Source: Alteromonadaceae bacterium (GTDB lineage: Bacteria > Pseudomonadota > Gammaproteobacteria > Enterobacterales > Alteromonadaceae). Taken from it: a stretch of 64,000 bases of DNA. Below the pieces are notes generated by a model. It was not told the origin of the DNA. It saw only the letters and a program-made list of their open reading frames with translations, and made no database searches. The DNA lies in the NCBI GenBank assembly GCA_014872785.1, contig WKFJ01000014.1, positions 186,001-250,000 on the forward strand. The letters run 5' to 3'. A program made the translations under genes and the position numbers. Below, one piece after another: positions 26,443 through 36,058 of the stretch. Position 1 is the stretch's first letter; every line of letters starts with the position of its first letter.

Positions 26443-26874
26443 ATGCAATCAGAAACGACAATATCTGCCACTATGTCCAAGGAAGAACTCTTAAATGCAC
26501 CTGAGTCGAACTATATGAACGACGAGCAGCACGCATTTTTTAGAAATCTGCTTGTTGAGTTACATGACAGCACACGCGAGCGCATTCGAGAAGCTAAGGA
26601 TGAAATGTTAAGTCCGCCGGATTTAAGCGACGAAAGCGATAGAGCGTCTTGGGAAGAGCAGTGTGCCCTGAGCATGCGCATTGTTGATAGGGAGCAGATA
26701 TTGTTGCCGAAAATTCAGCAAGCGCTGGAGCGTATTCGCCATGGTGAATATGGCTACTGCATGGAGACCGGGGAGCCAATCGGCATACCGCGTTTGCTGC
26801 TGCGTCCCACCGCAGAATACTGCGCCGATGTGAAGGTCTTCAAAGAAATGAAAGAACACATTTATCGAAAATAA
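26443..26874 (+). CDS. dksA2: DksA-type transcription factor with two-cysteine site
   Basis: From the ATG at 26443 it is 143 residues, near DksA length (151). DksA binds RNA polymerase in its secondary channel and, with ppGpp, adjusts rRNA and biosynthetic promoters. The coiled-coil tip motif DESDRA (Asp63, Asp66, Ala68) is intact. The zinc site is not: canonical C..C and C..C read YCMETG and YCADVK, leaving Cys106 and Cys127 with Thr109 and Val130. Pseudomonas DksA2 likewise lacks the full Cys4 site and works when zinc is short. A Zur box upstream and a zinc GTPase downstream support the same role. The longer start at 26404 overlaps the Zur box and is rejected. Confidence 0.85.
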   Translation: MQSETTISATMSKEELLNAPESNYMNDEQHAFFRNLLVELHDSTRERIREAKDEMLSPPDLSDESDRASWEEQCALSMRIVDREQILLPKIQQALERIRHGEYGYCMETGEPIGIPRLLLRPTAEYCADVKVFKEMKEHIYRK

Positions 26875-26938
26875 ACCGCGGCAAGACCAGTCGCCGTTGT
26901 TTATTCGCAATCTACACAATTACTAATAGGTTTATACC

Positions 26939-28144
26939 ATGTCTATGCTTACCTCTAAACTGCCCGTCACCGTGTTATCCGGTTTTTTAGGTGCAGGTAA
27001 AACCACTGTTCTCAATCATATATTGAACAATCGAGAAGGGTTAAAAGTCGCTGTTATCGTTAATGACATGAGCGAAATAAATATTGATGCATCGACAGTG
27101 CAAAACGAAGTGAGCTTCAACCGCTCGGAAGAAAAGCTGGTTGAAATGAGCAATGGCTGTATCTGTTGTACCTTGCGCGAGGACTTATTAGAAGAAGTCA
27201 CACGTTTAGCGAATGACGGTAAATATGACTATTTGGTGATTGAATCCACGGGAATTTCTGAGCCGTTGCCGGTGGCAGAAACATTTACTTTTGCTGACGA
27301 AGACGGCATCAGCTTGTCAGACGTTGCCACGCTAGACACCATGGTAACCGTCGTCGATGCCCTCAATTTCTTAACTGATTATGACGAGGCAAAATCGCTG
27401 CAAGACGTGGGTGAAAGCTTAGGTGAAGAAGATGAGCGCAGCGTCGCTGATTTGCTGGTAGAGCAGGTAGAATTCGCCGATGTTATCCTAATCAACAAAA
27501 TCGACCTGGTGTCTGAGAAAGAGCTGGAGAGACTTAAAAGCATATTGAAAACCCTGAACACTGACGCCGAACAGATTACCGTGCAGCAGGGGAGTGTGCC
27601 ACTTAAGCAAGTTCTGGAAACCAAGAAGTTCAGTTTTGAAAAAGCCCAACAAGCACCGGGTTGGTTGAAGGAGCTTCGCGGAGAACACGTTCCTGAAACC
27701 GAAGAATTTGGAATCAGTAGTTTTGTCTTTGAAGCCAGGCGCCCATTTGATCCGCAGAAGTTTTATGAGTTTCTACACAGCAAAGATATTGCCGGTAAGT
27801 TGATTCGTTCCAAAGGTTTCTTTTGGTTAGCAACACGTCCAAATTTTGCTGGGAGCTGGAGTCAGGCCGGCGGCATGGCGCGTTATGGTGCTGCGGGATT
27901 GTTTTGGAAGGCAGTGCCGGAAGATCAATGGCCAGAAGACCCTGAGTATTTAGAGGCCATCAAAAAACATTGGGTAGAGCCTTTTGGTGACATGCGCCAA
28001 GAACTGGTATTCATTGGGCAAGGTCTAGATAAAGACGACATCATCGACCGCTTGAATGATTGTTTGCTTACTGAAGAACAGGTGCTGATGGGTAAAGACG
28101 AGTGGGCAAAACTTGCCGACCCATTCCCTCGCTGGGGTCACTAA
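26939..28144 (+). CDS. COG0523 G3E GTPase, zinc metallochaperone type
   Basis: A 401-residue G3E-family P-loop GTPase of the ZigA/YeiR/CobW group. It shows Walker [10 protein letters not shown] (residues 15-23), the metal-binding CxCC in [12 protein letters not shown] (Cys74, 76, 77), switch-region [17 protein letters not shown], the NKID specificity motif and a C-terminal CobW_C domain with a WLATRP-type segment. The family delivers metal ions; Zur-controlled members act in zinc starvation. It is 64 bases downstream of the DksA-like gene on the same strand, and both probably depend on the Zur box. A terminator follows. Confidence 0.9.
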   Translation: MSMLTSKLPVTVLSGFLGAGKTTVLNHILNNREGLKVAVIVNDMSEINIDASTVQNEVSFNRSEEKLVEMSNGCICCTLREDLLEEVTRLANDGKYDYLVIESTGISEPLPVAETFTFADEDGISLSDVATLDTMVTVVDALNFLTDYDEAKSLQDVGESLGEEDERSVADLLVEQVEFADVILINKIDLVSEKELERLKSILKTLNTDAEQITVQQGSVPLKQVLETKKFSFEKAQQAPGWLKELRGEHVPETEEFGISSFVFEARRPFDPQKFYEFLHSKDIAGKLIRSKGFFWLATRPNFAGSWSQAGGMARYGAAGLFWKAVPEDQWPEDPEYLEAIKKHWVEPFGDMRQELVFIGQGLDKDDIIDRLNDCLLTEEQVLMGKDEWAKLADPFPRWGH

Positions 28145-28173
28145 TAGTACGAGCAATATAGACCCTAAATAAC

Positions 28174-28201
28174 AAAAGCACCTTAATTAAGGTGCTTTTT
28201 T
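28174..28201 (+). terminator. Rho-independent terminator after the zinc unit
   Basis: AAAAGCACCTTAATTAAGGTGCTTTTTT folds into a near-perfect hairpin (AAAGCACCTT / AAGGTGCTTT) with T run, about 30 bases after the GTPase stop. The A run on the other side lets it also end the convergent phytanoyl-CoA dioxygenase-like gene. Confidence 0.9.
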
Positions 28202-28224
28202 GTATCTGCTGTAGACGTCGATTG

Positions 28225-28932
28225 CTAACGTTCTTGCACCACTTGATTAGTGGAAAATTGATAACGCATATTGCGATAAACACAGATATCGGTGATGTCA
28301 TCTGCAGCAGTTTTTGGTGCGCAGCGGTAGTTGGTCGACACTCTGTATTCGCCCTTGATTGGGGTAATTCGGTGCCAACAGTGACCGTGTAAAAGAACCA
28401 AAGTACCGCGTTTAGGGCACAACACCACTTGGTCGTCAAAATCTTCATCAACCGGCCCCTGTGACAGTTCACCATTGAGGTGGGTTTTAGGCCGGATAAT
28501 GACTTTGCCGCCGGTTTCGTCGTTAATATCCATGGTATAAACCAAACGATTCATATTGAATTGGGTTTTGTCCTCGGGCGGGCAGTCCTGATGCCATGCC
28601 TGGCCTTTGGTACCTGCTTTAGAAAACATCACCATAGAATACTGTGATTGCCACTTGCCCAATATTTCGCTACTGAGCTCGCACAAAGCTGTGTGGTTTT
28701 CTACTTGATCAAACAAGATGTGTCCTTCGCGCTGCGGAAACCAGGGGATCACTTCTGTGGCAGATTTAGAGATGAATTCTTGATTGTGGGAAAAATCCGG
28801 ATCCTGACCAAAATGGGTCAAGATGGCCTTGTGCATTTCTTGCATCAGACTGTCTTCAAAGAAGTCTTCCAGCACTAAATAACCCTGCTGCCAAAACTGT
28901 TTGGCAAGTGACTTGATATCTTGTTCTTGCAT
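28225..28932 (-). CDS. Phytanoyl-CoA dioxygenase (PhyH) family protein
   Basis: A 235-residue Fe(II)/2-oxoglutarate oxygenase. The iron-binding facial triad is visible as HQD in GQAWHQDCPP and the distal His in HGHCWHRI, with the 2-oxoglutarate-binding Arg probably in YRVSTNYR. PhyH-family enzymes hydroxylate a wide range of small molecules, so the substrate is open. A GAGAGAAG ribosome binding site precedes ATG 28932. It runs convergently to the zinc unit and shares its terminator. Confidence 0.78.
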   Translation of the reverse strand: MQEQDIKSLAKQFWQQGYLVLEDFFEDSLMQEMHKAILTHFGQDPDFSHNQEFISKSATEVIPWFPQREGHILFDQVENHTALCELSSEILGKWQSQYSMVMFSKAGTKGQAWHQDCPPEDKTQFNMNRLVYTMDINDETGGKVIIRPKTHLNGELSQGPVDEDFDDQVVLCPKRGTLVLLHGHCWHRITPIKGEYRVSTNYRCAPKTAADDITDICVYRNMRYQFSTNQVVQER

Positions 28933-29429
28933 ATTCTTCTCTCAAAAAAAGAAGAGTCGCACGAGCGACCCTTCTACCTCGGGAAAACATCGAATTTGAA
29001 GTTTAACACTTACCCATTCAGAAGCATGTTTGCAGCGCTTTTTCAGGATGTGGGACAGCACATGTTTTATGATTTATGCTCAAAATACTGAGTTAAAGTT
29101 GACCCTTCCAGTTAACCCAATACTTCTCAAACGCGAAAACCATCCCCAAAGTAGCGATACACTCATGCCTTCGATATTCAGATTAGTTGAATGAGTTTTA
29201 GATGCATTTATGAAATTTGGTAACTCAGTGTTGATTCTTTTCTGTCCAACAAAACTGAAAATTTTTGAGTCTTTTTTAGCACAAAAAACAGAGATAGGAT
29301 AAATGGTTCCAAATTGCTACCGTTTTTTCAAACTGAGGGTTTGTGTAGTACATTGTCAACTTTAAGGAATAGTCAGTCTCTGAAATCTTAAGGTAGTTAT
29401 TTTTGAATTGAGATATTGCACTTTCATTT
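28933..29429. other. Intergenic region without a recognised gene
   Basis: About 500 bases of AT-rich DNA. A 60-residue frame at 29276-29458 is present on the minus strand but lacks protein-like features and overlaps the SnoaL-like gene. I see nothing else to annotate. Confidence 0.4.
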
Positions 29430-29897
29430 TCACTCGTGATACTTGCGAATGACGACAATTTGATTTTTCTCTAATTCAAGAACTTCCATAAATATTTTTG
29501 AGTACTCAATGTCTTGTCCACTTTGCGGATGTTTACCCTTTGCCGTTTTTTTATATCTAATGGCAATAGCAGAATCATTAAAAGTAAAAACATTCAGCAG
29601 TTTAGCTCTATATTCAGTATGTGCTCCCAAATAGAACAACATTCCTTCTCTCATTTTCCCTTTGCCATCAGGTAATCTAGTATCATCGACCACCCAAGGA
29701 AGGTGAGAATGTCCCACATCGTCAGCAAGCAAATCTAGATAGGCCTCTACGTCTTGCTTATTAGCATTTGGAGCCTGAGTTTTATTGAATTTTTCAAAGT
29801 ATTCCTGCGCAAAATCTTTCAAGTTATCAGTTTCAGCCAAAGTCGCATTGGACATAAGGCCAATAGCTATAACCAAAATAAATGACAAAATTTTCAT
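29430..29897 (-). CDS. Secreted SnoaL/NTF2-like protein, paralogue
   Basis: A 155-residue protein with signal peptide (MKILSFILVIAIGLMSNATL, cut at AET). It is a clear relative of the protein at 8320-8778: both have FAxxYFxxxxxTQAP, LPDGK, a Met-rich MxxGMLFYLGAHT-type stretch and end in VVIRKYHE or VVRKYSE. The pair shows that this small secreted family has been duplicated in the genome. It is the last of three co-oriented genes for secreted proteins (with 29971-30981 and 31022-32170). Confidence 0.7.
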   Translation of the reverse strand: MKILSFILVIAIGLMSNATLAETDNLKDFAQEYFEKFNKTQAPNANKQDVEAYLDLLADDVGHSHLPWVVDDTRLPDGKGKMREGMLFYLGAHTEYRAKLLNVFTFNDSAIAIRYKKTAKGKHPQSGQDIEYSKIFMEVLELEKNQIVVIRKYHE

Positions 29898-29970
29898 ACC
29901 TAACCCTTTATTATTTGCTAATTAGAATTATGACTCAAAGAACCTGTTTAATTGAGTTAAGCCCCTAAAT

Positions 29971-30981
29971 TTAGTCAGTCTCGTTTTTCCGTAGGAATGT
30001 TTCTACAACATCTATAAATCTTTTGTTTTCTTCTACCCATGGCCAATGCCCACTTTTTTCAAACATATGTATTTCTGCTACTCTTGGCGGTAGCATCTCT
30101 AAAAACCGATGGACTATCTTCGGTGTTGTTATTTGGTCATATCGACCAGCTATTATCAACGTTGGAATATTGAAACCCTTTAAATCTTTCTCAACTTCAA
30201 GACCCTGTAAAGTGCCGCCTAAGGACCATTCAGCATCATCTCCAATAATGTCAAAGTAGGTTTGCAAAGCGAACCCATCCAGTCTATTCCATGTTCTTAA
30301 CTTTCTTAGTCGGTGGCTGTTTTCTGGGTTATACCAGTACATATCTGCTCCCAAAGAAAGTAATTCATTGTACCTTTCATCCGTTCCTGGAACGCCTTGT
30401 TTGCGAAGTTTTAAGAGTTCTTTCCAACGAAGTGGATAACGATTCTCAGTAACATGTTTAACGTGCTCTATGTTCATCGCATGGCTTTGAGCATCATAGG
30501 AAGCATTTACCATAATTAACTTCTCAACATGTTGGGGGTATTGCAAAGCATATTGAAGACCTTGAATGCCGCCATAAGAATGGGCAAGTACAATGATTTT
30601 TTCTGCGTTCAAATGCTTTCTTAGTGCTTCTAAATCGTCCACTCCCATCTGTGGAGTGATCGGTCTATCTATTTTTCTTGTGGCTCTACCTCTTCCCGTC
30701 TCATCGAAATACACCAATTGGAAATCACTTTTTAGTAAAAATTCAAACCATCCTAGAAAAACGGTATGCCCAGCACCTGGGCCTCCATTTATAATCACTA
30801 CTGGGGTACCATTTCCTTGAGCCTCAAAATACAGATCACCATAGGTGCCTTTGAATACTTCTCCATCTCCATAGGTGATGCCATTTGCAATGACTTTAGG
30901 TAAGTAACAGGAAATTGAAAATAATATAATCCACAGATACTTACTTAATCTTCTTAGGTGAGCTATTAAATTTAATTTCAT
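29971..30981 (-). CDS. Secreted alpha/beta hydrolase
   Basis: From the ATG at 30981 (AAGGAG eight bases upstream) it is 336 residues. After a signal/anchor segment (LSKYLWIILFSISCYL) comes the alpha/beta-hydrolase fold: oxyanion-hole region VVINGGPGAGHTVFL, nucleophile elbow LAHSYGGIQGL, acid IIAGRYDQITTP and His FEKSGHWPWVEE. The GGPG and overall layout match proline-iminopeptidase-like enzymes. The longer start at 31038 overlaps the next gene and is less likely. It lies 40 bases after the esterase-like gene on the same strand. Confidence 0.82.
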   Translation of the reverse strand: MKLNLIAHLRRLSKYLWIILFSISCYLPKVIANGITYGDGEVFKGTYGDLYFEAQGNGTPVVIINGGPGAGHTVFLGWFEFLLKSDFQLVYFDETGRGRATRKIDRPITPQMGVDDLEALRKHLNAEKIIVLAHSYGGIQGLQYALQYPQHVEKLIMVNASYDAQSHAMNIEHVKHVTENRYPLRWKELLKLRKQGVPGTDERYNELLSLGADMYWYNPENSHRLRKLRTWNRLDGFALQTYFDIIGDDAEWSLGGTLQGLEVEKDLKGFNIPTLIIAGRYDQITTPKIVHRFLEMLPPRVAEIHMFEKSGHWPWVEENKRFIDVVETFLRKNETD

Positions 30982-31021
30982 GTTTCTTTCTCCTTTTGAG
31001 GTTTCTATATCCATGTAACCT

Positions 31022-32170
31022 TTACTCAGCATGCGCAAGTTTGCGGTGTAACTCTTTTTGCATATCCATAAGTATTGGCGATTTCGGGTAATAGGAAATT
31101 GCCATACTCAACCATTTTTGGAGTTGGGAGTTTCGTTCTTGACGTCCCAGTATCTCCGCTGTTTTAACTAAATTGTTTACTGAGTAAAATGCCGACTCAA
31201 TTGGGACTACTTCGAAACCATAGTCATTTGTCAATTGCTCATAGACCTCTATAAGAGCATTTGTAGGTTCGTCGCCACGCCAAAAGTCTTTGTAGTTAAT
31301 GTCCCATAGCTCGGGTGGGTAGATAGTTCTCAAGCCGTTATGAACGCCTTTGATTGCCATTCCGTAATTATCTTCGTCTTGAAGGAGTTCAAACTTGTAA
31401 TTAAGGTTTTCATAATTTTTGTTTTGTTGAACGACCTTTAGGTCTGAATAAAGCTTTGCTTCTTCCAGACCTTTATTGGCTACATCCTTACTTGATGTGC
31501 CAATATAAATGGCTGATTTATCTCTATTCTTTAGTTTAAAAGAATTAAGTAGTTTATCTGCTATTCTCTCACCATTTTTTAAGTATTTACCTATTTCTGC
31601 AGCCAATACGATATAGCCTCTAAACAGGTCGGGTTGGTTCCAAAACGCCTCAAGCACAGGTCCAAAAGTTGGCGACATCCCGATAATAGTTCTATGGCTA
31701 TTAATGCGATATTGCTTCTCTAAACTAGGTATCAATTCTTCTTTAAAAAAAGCAAGATATTTGTCTGGTTGGCCTAAATTTTCACCAAAGAAAAAGGGCG
31801 CGCCGTCTTCATGAAAGATTTCCATAGCCATCTCCATTCTTTTTCCGGTGTTATTTGAGATTCCCACCACAATACTTTCAGGCATGTAATTTCTCGATGC
31901 CTGATGCTTAACTATTGAAGTAACAAGCGGGAATAAATACTCTCCATCTAAAACAATAATTACTGGATACTTATGTACTGAATGGCTGTAATTTGCTGGA
32001 AATGATATATAAATCTCTCGTTCTTCTTTGAGAATTTCTGAAGCAAAGGAAAACACGTTTCCAGTGTTAATTTGTCTTGAATTCTTAAAGGGGTCGGCAA
32101 ACGAAACAGAACTTACTTGTAATAAAACCAAAAGTATTAAAGTACTAAGATTAATTTTTATTTTTTTCAT
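31022..32170 (-). CDS. Secreted putative esterase (Esterase_D-like)
   Basis: From the ATG at 32170 it is 382 residues with a signal peptide (MKKIKINLSTLILLVLLQVS). The core resembles the enterochelin-esterase-like family: YPVIIVLDGEYLFPL, PESIVVGISN, and ELIPSLEKQYRINSHRTIIG. The nucleophile elbow reads GMSPTFG instead of GxSxGG, with the Ser in place but the glycines changed. The last ~90 residues are helical. It opens a three-gene unit of secreted proteins. The in-frame ATG at 32200 is an alternative start without a better ribosome binding site. Confidence 0.68.
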   Translation of the reverse strand: MKKIKINLSTLILLVLLQVSSVSFADPFKNSRQINTGNVFSFASEILKEEREIYISFPANYSHSVHKYPVIIVLDGEYLFPLVTSIVKHQASRNYMPESIVVGISNNTGKRMEMAMEIFHEDGAPFFFGENLGQPDKYLAFFKEELIPSLEKQYRINSHRTIIGMSPTFGPVLEAFWNQPDLFRGYIVLAAEIGKYLKNGERIADKLLNSFKLKNRDKSAIYIGTSSKDVANKGLEEAKLYSDLKVVQQNKNYENLNYKFELLQDEDNYGMAIKGVHNGLRTIYPPELWDINYKDFWRGDEPTNALIEVYEQLTNDYGFEVVPIESAFYSVNNLVKTAEILGRQERNSQLQKWLSMAISYYPKSPILMDMQKELHRKLAHAE

Positions 32171-32886
32171 AAAATCTGTGGTTGGCCAGCTAGTATGCAT
32201 AAATCTTGGTGTATATGTGCTAATCGCTATTTAGCGTAATGTAAAGGATGAATGAGGCGTTACGCAGGTGTCTACGATGCACAAGAACAACATCGAGTAG
32301 GTTCAAGGCAGCATTGGCGAGAGAAGATCTGAGAGCACCTAGTAATTAGAGTCTTAGGTGTTCACAATTTTTCACCTGTGTATTTTCCTCTTACAGATTG
32401 TATTGTTTCATGGGTATTACACATCCATTGCTGAACAGGCGTTTGATATCTGTGACACCATTCTTTCCTCCAGTCATTTCAAGTTTATAGCCATCGTTTT
32501 CGAAGATAATAAAAGGCTTTTTTTTGATTGCCTGCATTTGAGAAAGACCACTTTTGTCGGTTCCTTAGCCAAAATTTCTGCCCTCAGGTTTTATATACTT
32601 TTCTTAATCCGTTAATACTGAACAGCCCTACCTATGAATTACCGATATTATAAATTTAATCTGGTCGAAGAAGCTGTTTAGATGCTTCCTAAGATATCAA
32701 AGGGCTTCACATTCTGTGGAATTAATCGATGAACATGCTAAATTTTCCGGTCGATGCGCAATAACAATCGACTGAAGGGATAAAAAACTAGTTTCTTTTA
32801 TGGCAAAGTAGTTTCAATGTTCTAAAAGCCTTGGTCTTTGCTTTTTAAACACCCAACTGTAAATAAGTATAAAAAAGTCATAGAAC
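32171..32886. other. Long intergenic region without a recognised gene
   Basis: No convincing gene is seen in these 716 bases. An 85-residue frame at 32358-32615 on the plus strand has a Cys/Leu-rich start but no ribosome binding site and no known features. The region should contain the promoter of the esterase unit. Confidence 0.4.
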
Positions 32887-33372
32887 TTAGCTTACACCTG
32901 AGTTGGAATATTTTCTCTGAAGCAAATAATAATGACTAGCCACCATGCAAACAGCGAACATTTCAGCGTCTTTGTAGGCTTCGTTTTTTCTCAGTGTTGA
33001 TACCATGCCCGCGAGAATAGGATAGAGGTTTTGTTCAAAAGCGTCGGCTTGGCTGTATTTAACTAACAACGAAGCGTAGTGATCGGCAACGTCATTGTTG
33101 TCTTGGTAGAGGGCAGCCCACAGCCCTGTAACATAGGCATCCACTTTTGTCTGCGGTGCACTGGTTTCAATAATCGTTTTGTTGTCGACAAGTATTTGCA
33201 GCGATGTAGCAGGTTTGTATTTTAAATAGTCTTTTGCTTCCTGTACCAGCGTCTTCGCATCCTCAGCGATAACTTGCGTAGACAGGCAAATAAAAACGAG
33301 GAACACGGCGGCTCGCCGTGCCCAAGAGTGTTTGTATCCTTCGCCATGTCGTGTTTTTAATCTTAAAAACAA
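32887..33372 (-). CDS. Secreted protein, possible sensor remnant
   Basis: A 161-residue protein with a hydrophobic signal (AAVFLVFICLSTQVIA, cut near EDAKT). The mature part is helical (TLVQEAKDYLKYKPATSLQI, then ALYQDNNDVADHYASLLVKY), reminiscent of the N-terminal helical domains of periplasmic TPR or GGDEF sensor proteins. Nothing follows, so it may be a truncated sensor. No family can be named. Confidence 0.5.
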   Translation of the reverse strand: MFLRLKTRHGEGYKHSWARRAAVFLVFICLSTQVIAEDAKTLVQEAKDYLKYKPATSLQILVDNKTIIETSAPQTKVDAYVTGLWAALYQDNNDVADHYASLLVKYSQADAFEQNLYPILAGMVSTLRKNEAYKDAEMFAVCMVASHYYLLQRKYSNSGVS

Positions 33373-33709
33373 GCTTATGCCATTGCCTAAAACAGGGTTT
33401 GTAGTCTTGAGTATAGTCGATTTTTATACCGCGCACGGTCGGCAATTCGCTACATTTTGTATAACCGATTTATCTGTTGTCAGCTTCTTTATTAATGCCA
33501 ACCGCTGCTACAGACAATGAAATTTTCAAACTGTTTAAATGATCAATTCACTAAGAAAGCCTGTAAGATTTTAGTGAGGCGTGCTGACAGTGGGAGCGAG
33601 AAACTGAGGCATAGCAACGAGCGAAAAGTCCTGCGTAAATTGGCTCTACGTCAACCACAATTGTTAGCCGAAGTATATTTTTTAAAACGTGAAATTAGGA
33701 AGCAATATT
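33373..33709. other. Intergenic region without a recognised gene
   Basis: A 70-residue frame (33517-33729, plus strand) with many Arg/Lys and no ribosome binding site overlaps the next gene; I do not accept it. No other gene is seen here. Confidence 0.4.
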
Positions 33710-34129
33710 ATGTTCAGATTAACCTCTAGCGTTTACCGTAAACTAGTTTTCGTCTCGCTATTCATTGCTGCTTCTTTCGCAGCCAATGCAAGCGACACAT
33801 CGACGCAAACGAAGTTGAAGGAAAATTTGCTCGGAGAGTGGAACGTTGCGTTGTATTTCTCCCCGTCCAATCCTCCTTTAAGCACAACGATGAACATTTC
33901 TAAAATTAATGATGACGGCACACTTGAAGGAACATTTTATCAGACAGCATTTGAAACGGCGCGCTATACATTTATAGACGACAGCCTTATTTTTGTTATT
34001 GTGACTGCTGATAACAGTGGATCATACTCTACATCTGGACGCCTCGACCTAAATGGAAACATTGATGGTCAAACATTGTCTACCGGCCGAAATTTTTTGA
34101 TGGCATGGAAGGCAACTAAATCGAAGTGA
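33710..34129 (+). CDS. Secreted protein, unknown
   Basis: From the ATG at 33710 (AGGAAG eight bases upstream) this is 139 residues with a signal peptide (KLVFVSLFIAASFAANA). The mature part appears to be a small beta-rich domain (LLGEWNVALYFSPSNPPLST, DGTLEGTFYQT, GRLDLNGNIDGQTL) of the kind seen in lipocalin-like or DUF secreted proteins. No family is certain. Confidence 0.6.
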   Translation: MFRLTSSVYRKLVFVSLFIAASFAANASDTSTQTKLKENLLGEWNVALYFSPSNPPLSTTMNISKINDDGTLEGTFYQTAFETARYTFIDDSLIFVIVTADNSGSYSTSGRLDLNGNIDGQTLSTGRNFLMAWKATKSK

Positions 34130-34239
34130 TAAAGTTGTTATTGAAGTTAATTTTTCCAACAATGGGACTGACCTCACTTGTGTACCTCAATTATGTGACT
34201 CCAAATATGCTTAGGGGCTAAATGTGCAAGGAGCAAACG

Positions 34240-34716
34240 TTGACTAAAACTTATCTTTTTGACTGGGGCGATACGCTAATGGTCGACTTCCCAGACCAAG
34301 AAGGGAAAATGTGTCACTGGGCAAAAGTAGAAGCTGTAAAGGGAGCATTTGAAGCGCTGGAATCTATTGCCACCCACCACGATATTTACATTGCGACGAA
34401 TGCGGCAGAATCCACTGAATCAGAAATTGAAGCCGCATTTGCAAAAGTAGACCTTTCAAAGTTTATAACGGGGTACTTTGGTAGGTGTAACTTAGGTATT
34501 GCAAAAGGCAGTAAAGACTTCTACCTAAGAATAGCCGAGCGTTTAAACCTAATACCATCAAACATGGTTATGGTTGGAGACAGCTTGGAAAGAGATATTG
34601 CTCCTGCAATAGAAGCAGGCTTAGAGGCGATTTGGCTGAATCAATCCAACTTACCACTTCCGTCAAATTTAAAGTGCAAGCAAATCAGACGTTTAAATGA
34701 GCTTTGCACAGAGTAA
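34240..34716 (+). CDS. HAD-family hydrolase
   Basis: From the TTG at 34240 (AAGGAG six bases upstream) this is 158 residues. It shows motif 1 FDWGDTL (normally DxDGT; here the nucleophile Asp is kept), motif 2 IATNAAES, the Lys in AKGSKDFYLR and motif 4 VGDSLERDIAPA. HAD proteins of this size are phosphatases or related phosphotransferases; the substrate is open. No close partner gene is evident. Confidence 0.78.
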   Translation: MTKTYLFDWGDTLMVDFPDQEGKMCHWAKVEAVKGAFEALESIATHHDIYIATNAAESTESEIEAAFAKVDLSKFITGYFGRCNLGIAKGSKDFYLRIAERLNLIPSNMVMVGDSLERDIAPAIEAGLEAIWLNQSNLPLPSNLKCKQIRRLNELCTE

Positions 34717-34896
34717 TAAGACGCTGAACATAATTATGGAGGGGGAGTTAAGCACGTTGGCAGGTTAAAGAGAATTGATGGTGGCCAAAGAGACACAAGA
34801 CATAAATTCAGCTAAAAATCAGGGAAAAGTCATGTTTTTCTAGCACCTACTCTTAAGATTGCAGCCAGTTTTAACTTTCAATTAGGTTTTTGTTTA

Positions 34897-35823
34897 ATGT
34901 CAGTAAAAATATTACTACTTTCATTTTTTACGCTGTGTTTAACAACAATAGGTCATGCTAACGCTAAGGATATGTCTGCTTCACTAGCCATTATTTATGG
35001 CGGTGTAGATGAAACCGGAACTAAAGCTCTGTTTTTAAGCGACGAATCCGGCAAAAGACGGGTAAAGATTATTAGTGCAACATTAAGTGATGGCTACCCG
35101 GCAGTATCGCCAAACGGAAAGCAAGTCGCTTTTTATGGTAAATACGATAAATACAAAACATGGTCTATTCATACGGTAGACGCAGATGGCAATAACTTGC
35201 GTCGTTTAACCCATGTACAGCATGTTTGGGATAGTTCTCCTACTTGGTCTCCTGATGGTAAAACCATTGCATTCGCTAGAGAATACCGAGCTGAAGACGG
35301 CGAGATGCAAGAAGAGATCTGGTTGATGAATGCCGATGGCTCTAACAAGCGAAAAATCAAGGCCTTAAAAGGACGTTCGCCTGAATTTATGCCTGATGGT
35401 CGTTTGCTTTTTCAAACAAAATCGGGTCCAAGCCAAATTAGTATTGCCAACATTGATGGTAGCAATGTTATTCAACTTACCAATGATGATAGTAATAACA
35501 TGTCACCTAAAATTTCTCCTGATGGCTCAAGAATCGCTTACTTATCGAATAGAGATGGCAACCAAGAGGTTTACATCATGGATTTAGATGGAAGCAATCA
35601 GCACCGCATTACTGATAACAGTATCACTGAGTGGGATCCTGCTTGGTCTGTAGACGGTAATAAAGTCTTTTTTTCGTCGCAAAATGTGCATGGGTTTTAT
35701 GACATCAATAGGGCCAATATAGACGGCTCATCAATAGAGAGAGTTGTAATTAATGGTTCCCAGTCAGGTTCATTGTCCAACGTTGATAGAAGTGCGTTAG
35801 AAAAATTAGTTAAAATTAAATGA
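34897..35823 (+). CDS. Secreted TolB-like beta-propeller protein
   Basis: A 308-residue protein with a signal peptide (MSVKILLLSFFTLCLTTIGH). It contains about five TolB/WD40-like PD40 repeats, visible as YPAVSPNGKQVAFYG, SPTWSPDGKTIAFAREY, SPEFMPDGRLLFQ, SPKISPDGSRIAYLSNRDG and DPAWSVDGNKVFFSS, each followed by an ADGSN-type blade turn. Such propellers bind proteins or act in the periplasm; TolB of the Tol-Pal system is larger (~430). Specific role unknown. Confidence 0.8.
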   Translation: MSVKILLLSFFTLCLTTIGHANAKDMSASLAIIYGGVDETGTKALFLSDESGKRRVKIISATLSDGYPAVSPNGKQVAFYGKYDKYKTWSIHTVDADGNNLRRLTHVQHVWDSSPTWSPDGKTIAFAREYRAEDGEMQEEIWLMNADGSNKRKIKALKGRSPEFMPDGRLLFQTKSGPSQISIANIDGSNVIQLTNDDSNNMSPKISPDGSRIAYLSNRDGNQEVYIMDLDGSNQHRITDNSITEWDPAWSVDGNKVFFSSQNVHGFYDINRANIDGSSIERVVINGSQSGSLSNVDRSALEKLVKIK

Positions 35824-35899
35824 CTTCACAATAACCAAAGTAGTTCTTCGAATCTAAATATTAAGCACGATTGTTGATTCACCCTTATTTACTTAAGTA

Positions 35900-35931
35900 C
35901 CGATATGAGGATATTTATATCCTCATATCGG
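35900..35931. repeat. Perfect 15-bp-stem hairpin
   Basis: CCGATATGAGGATAT and ATATCCTCATATCGG are perfectly complementary around two T bases. No T run follows. It lies between the propeller gene and the S41 peptidase gene, about 80 bases after the former, and may stop or stabilise transcripts. Confidence 0.55.
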
Positions 35932-36058
35932 GAAATTAGCCCACCCCCTATAATTAATTCCTTTATTTTTCATTGCCTTATGTGCTGGCATTGCTTTTGC
36001 TGTTACTGGCGACATTTAATTCGAAGTATTTGAACCAAAGCAATAAAAGGTATTTTTA

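Noticed and set aside
29276-29458. 60-residue frame on the minus strand
   Set aside because: No ribosome binding site, low complexity and overlap with the next gene.
32358-32615. 85-residue frame on the plus strand
   Set aside because: No ribosome binding site or recognisable features.
33517-33729. 70-residue frame on the plus strand
   Set aside because: No ribosome binding site, and it overlaps the better-supported gene at 33710.
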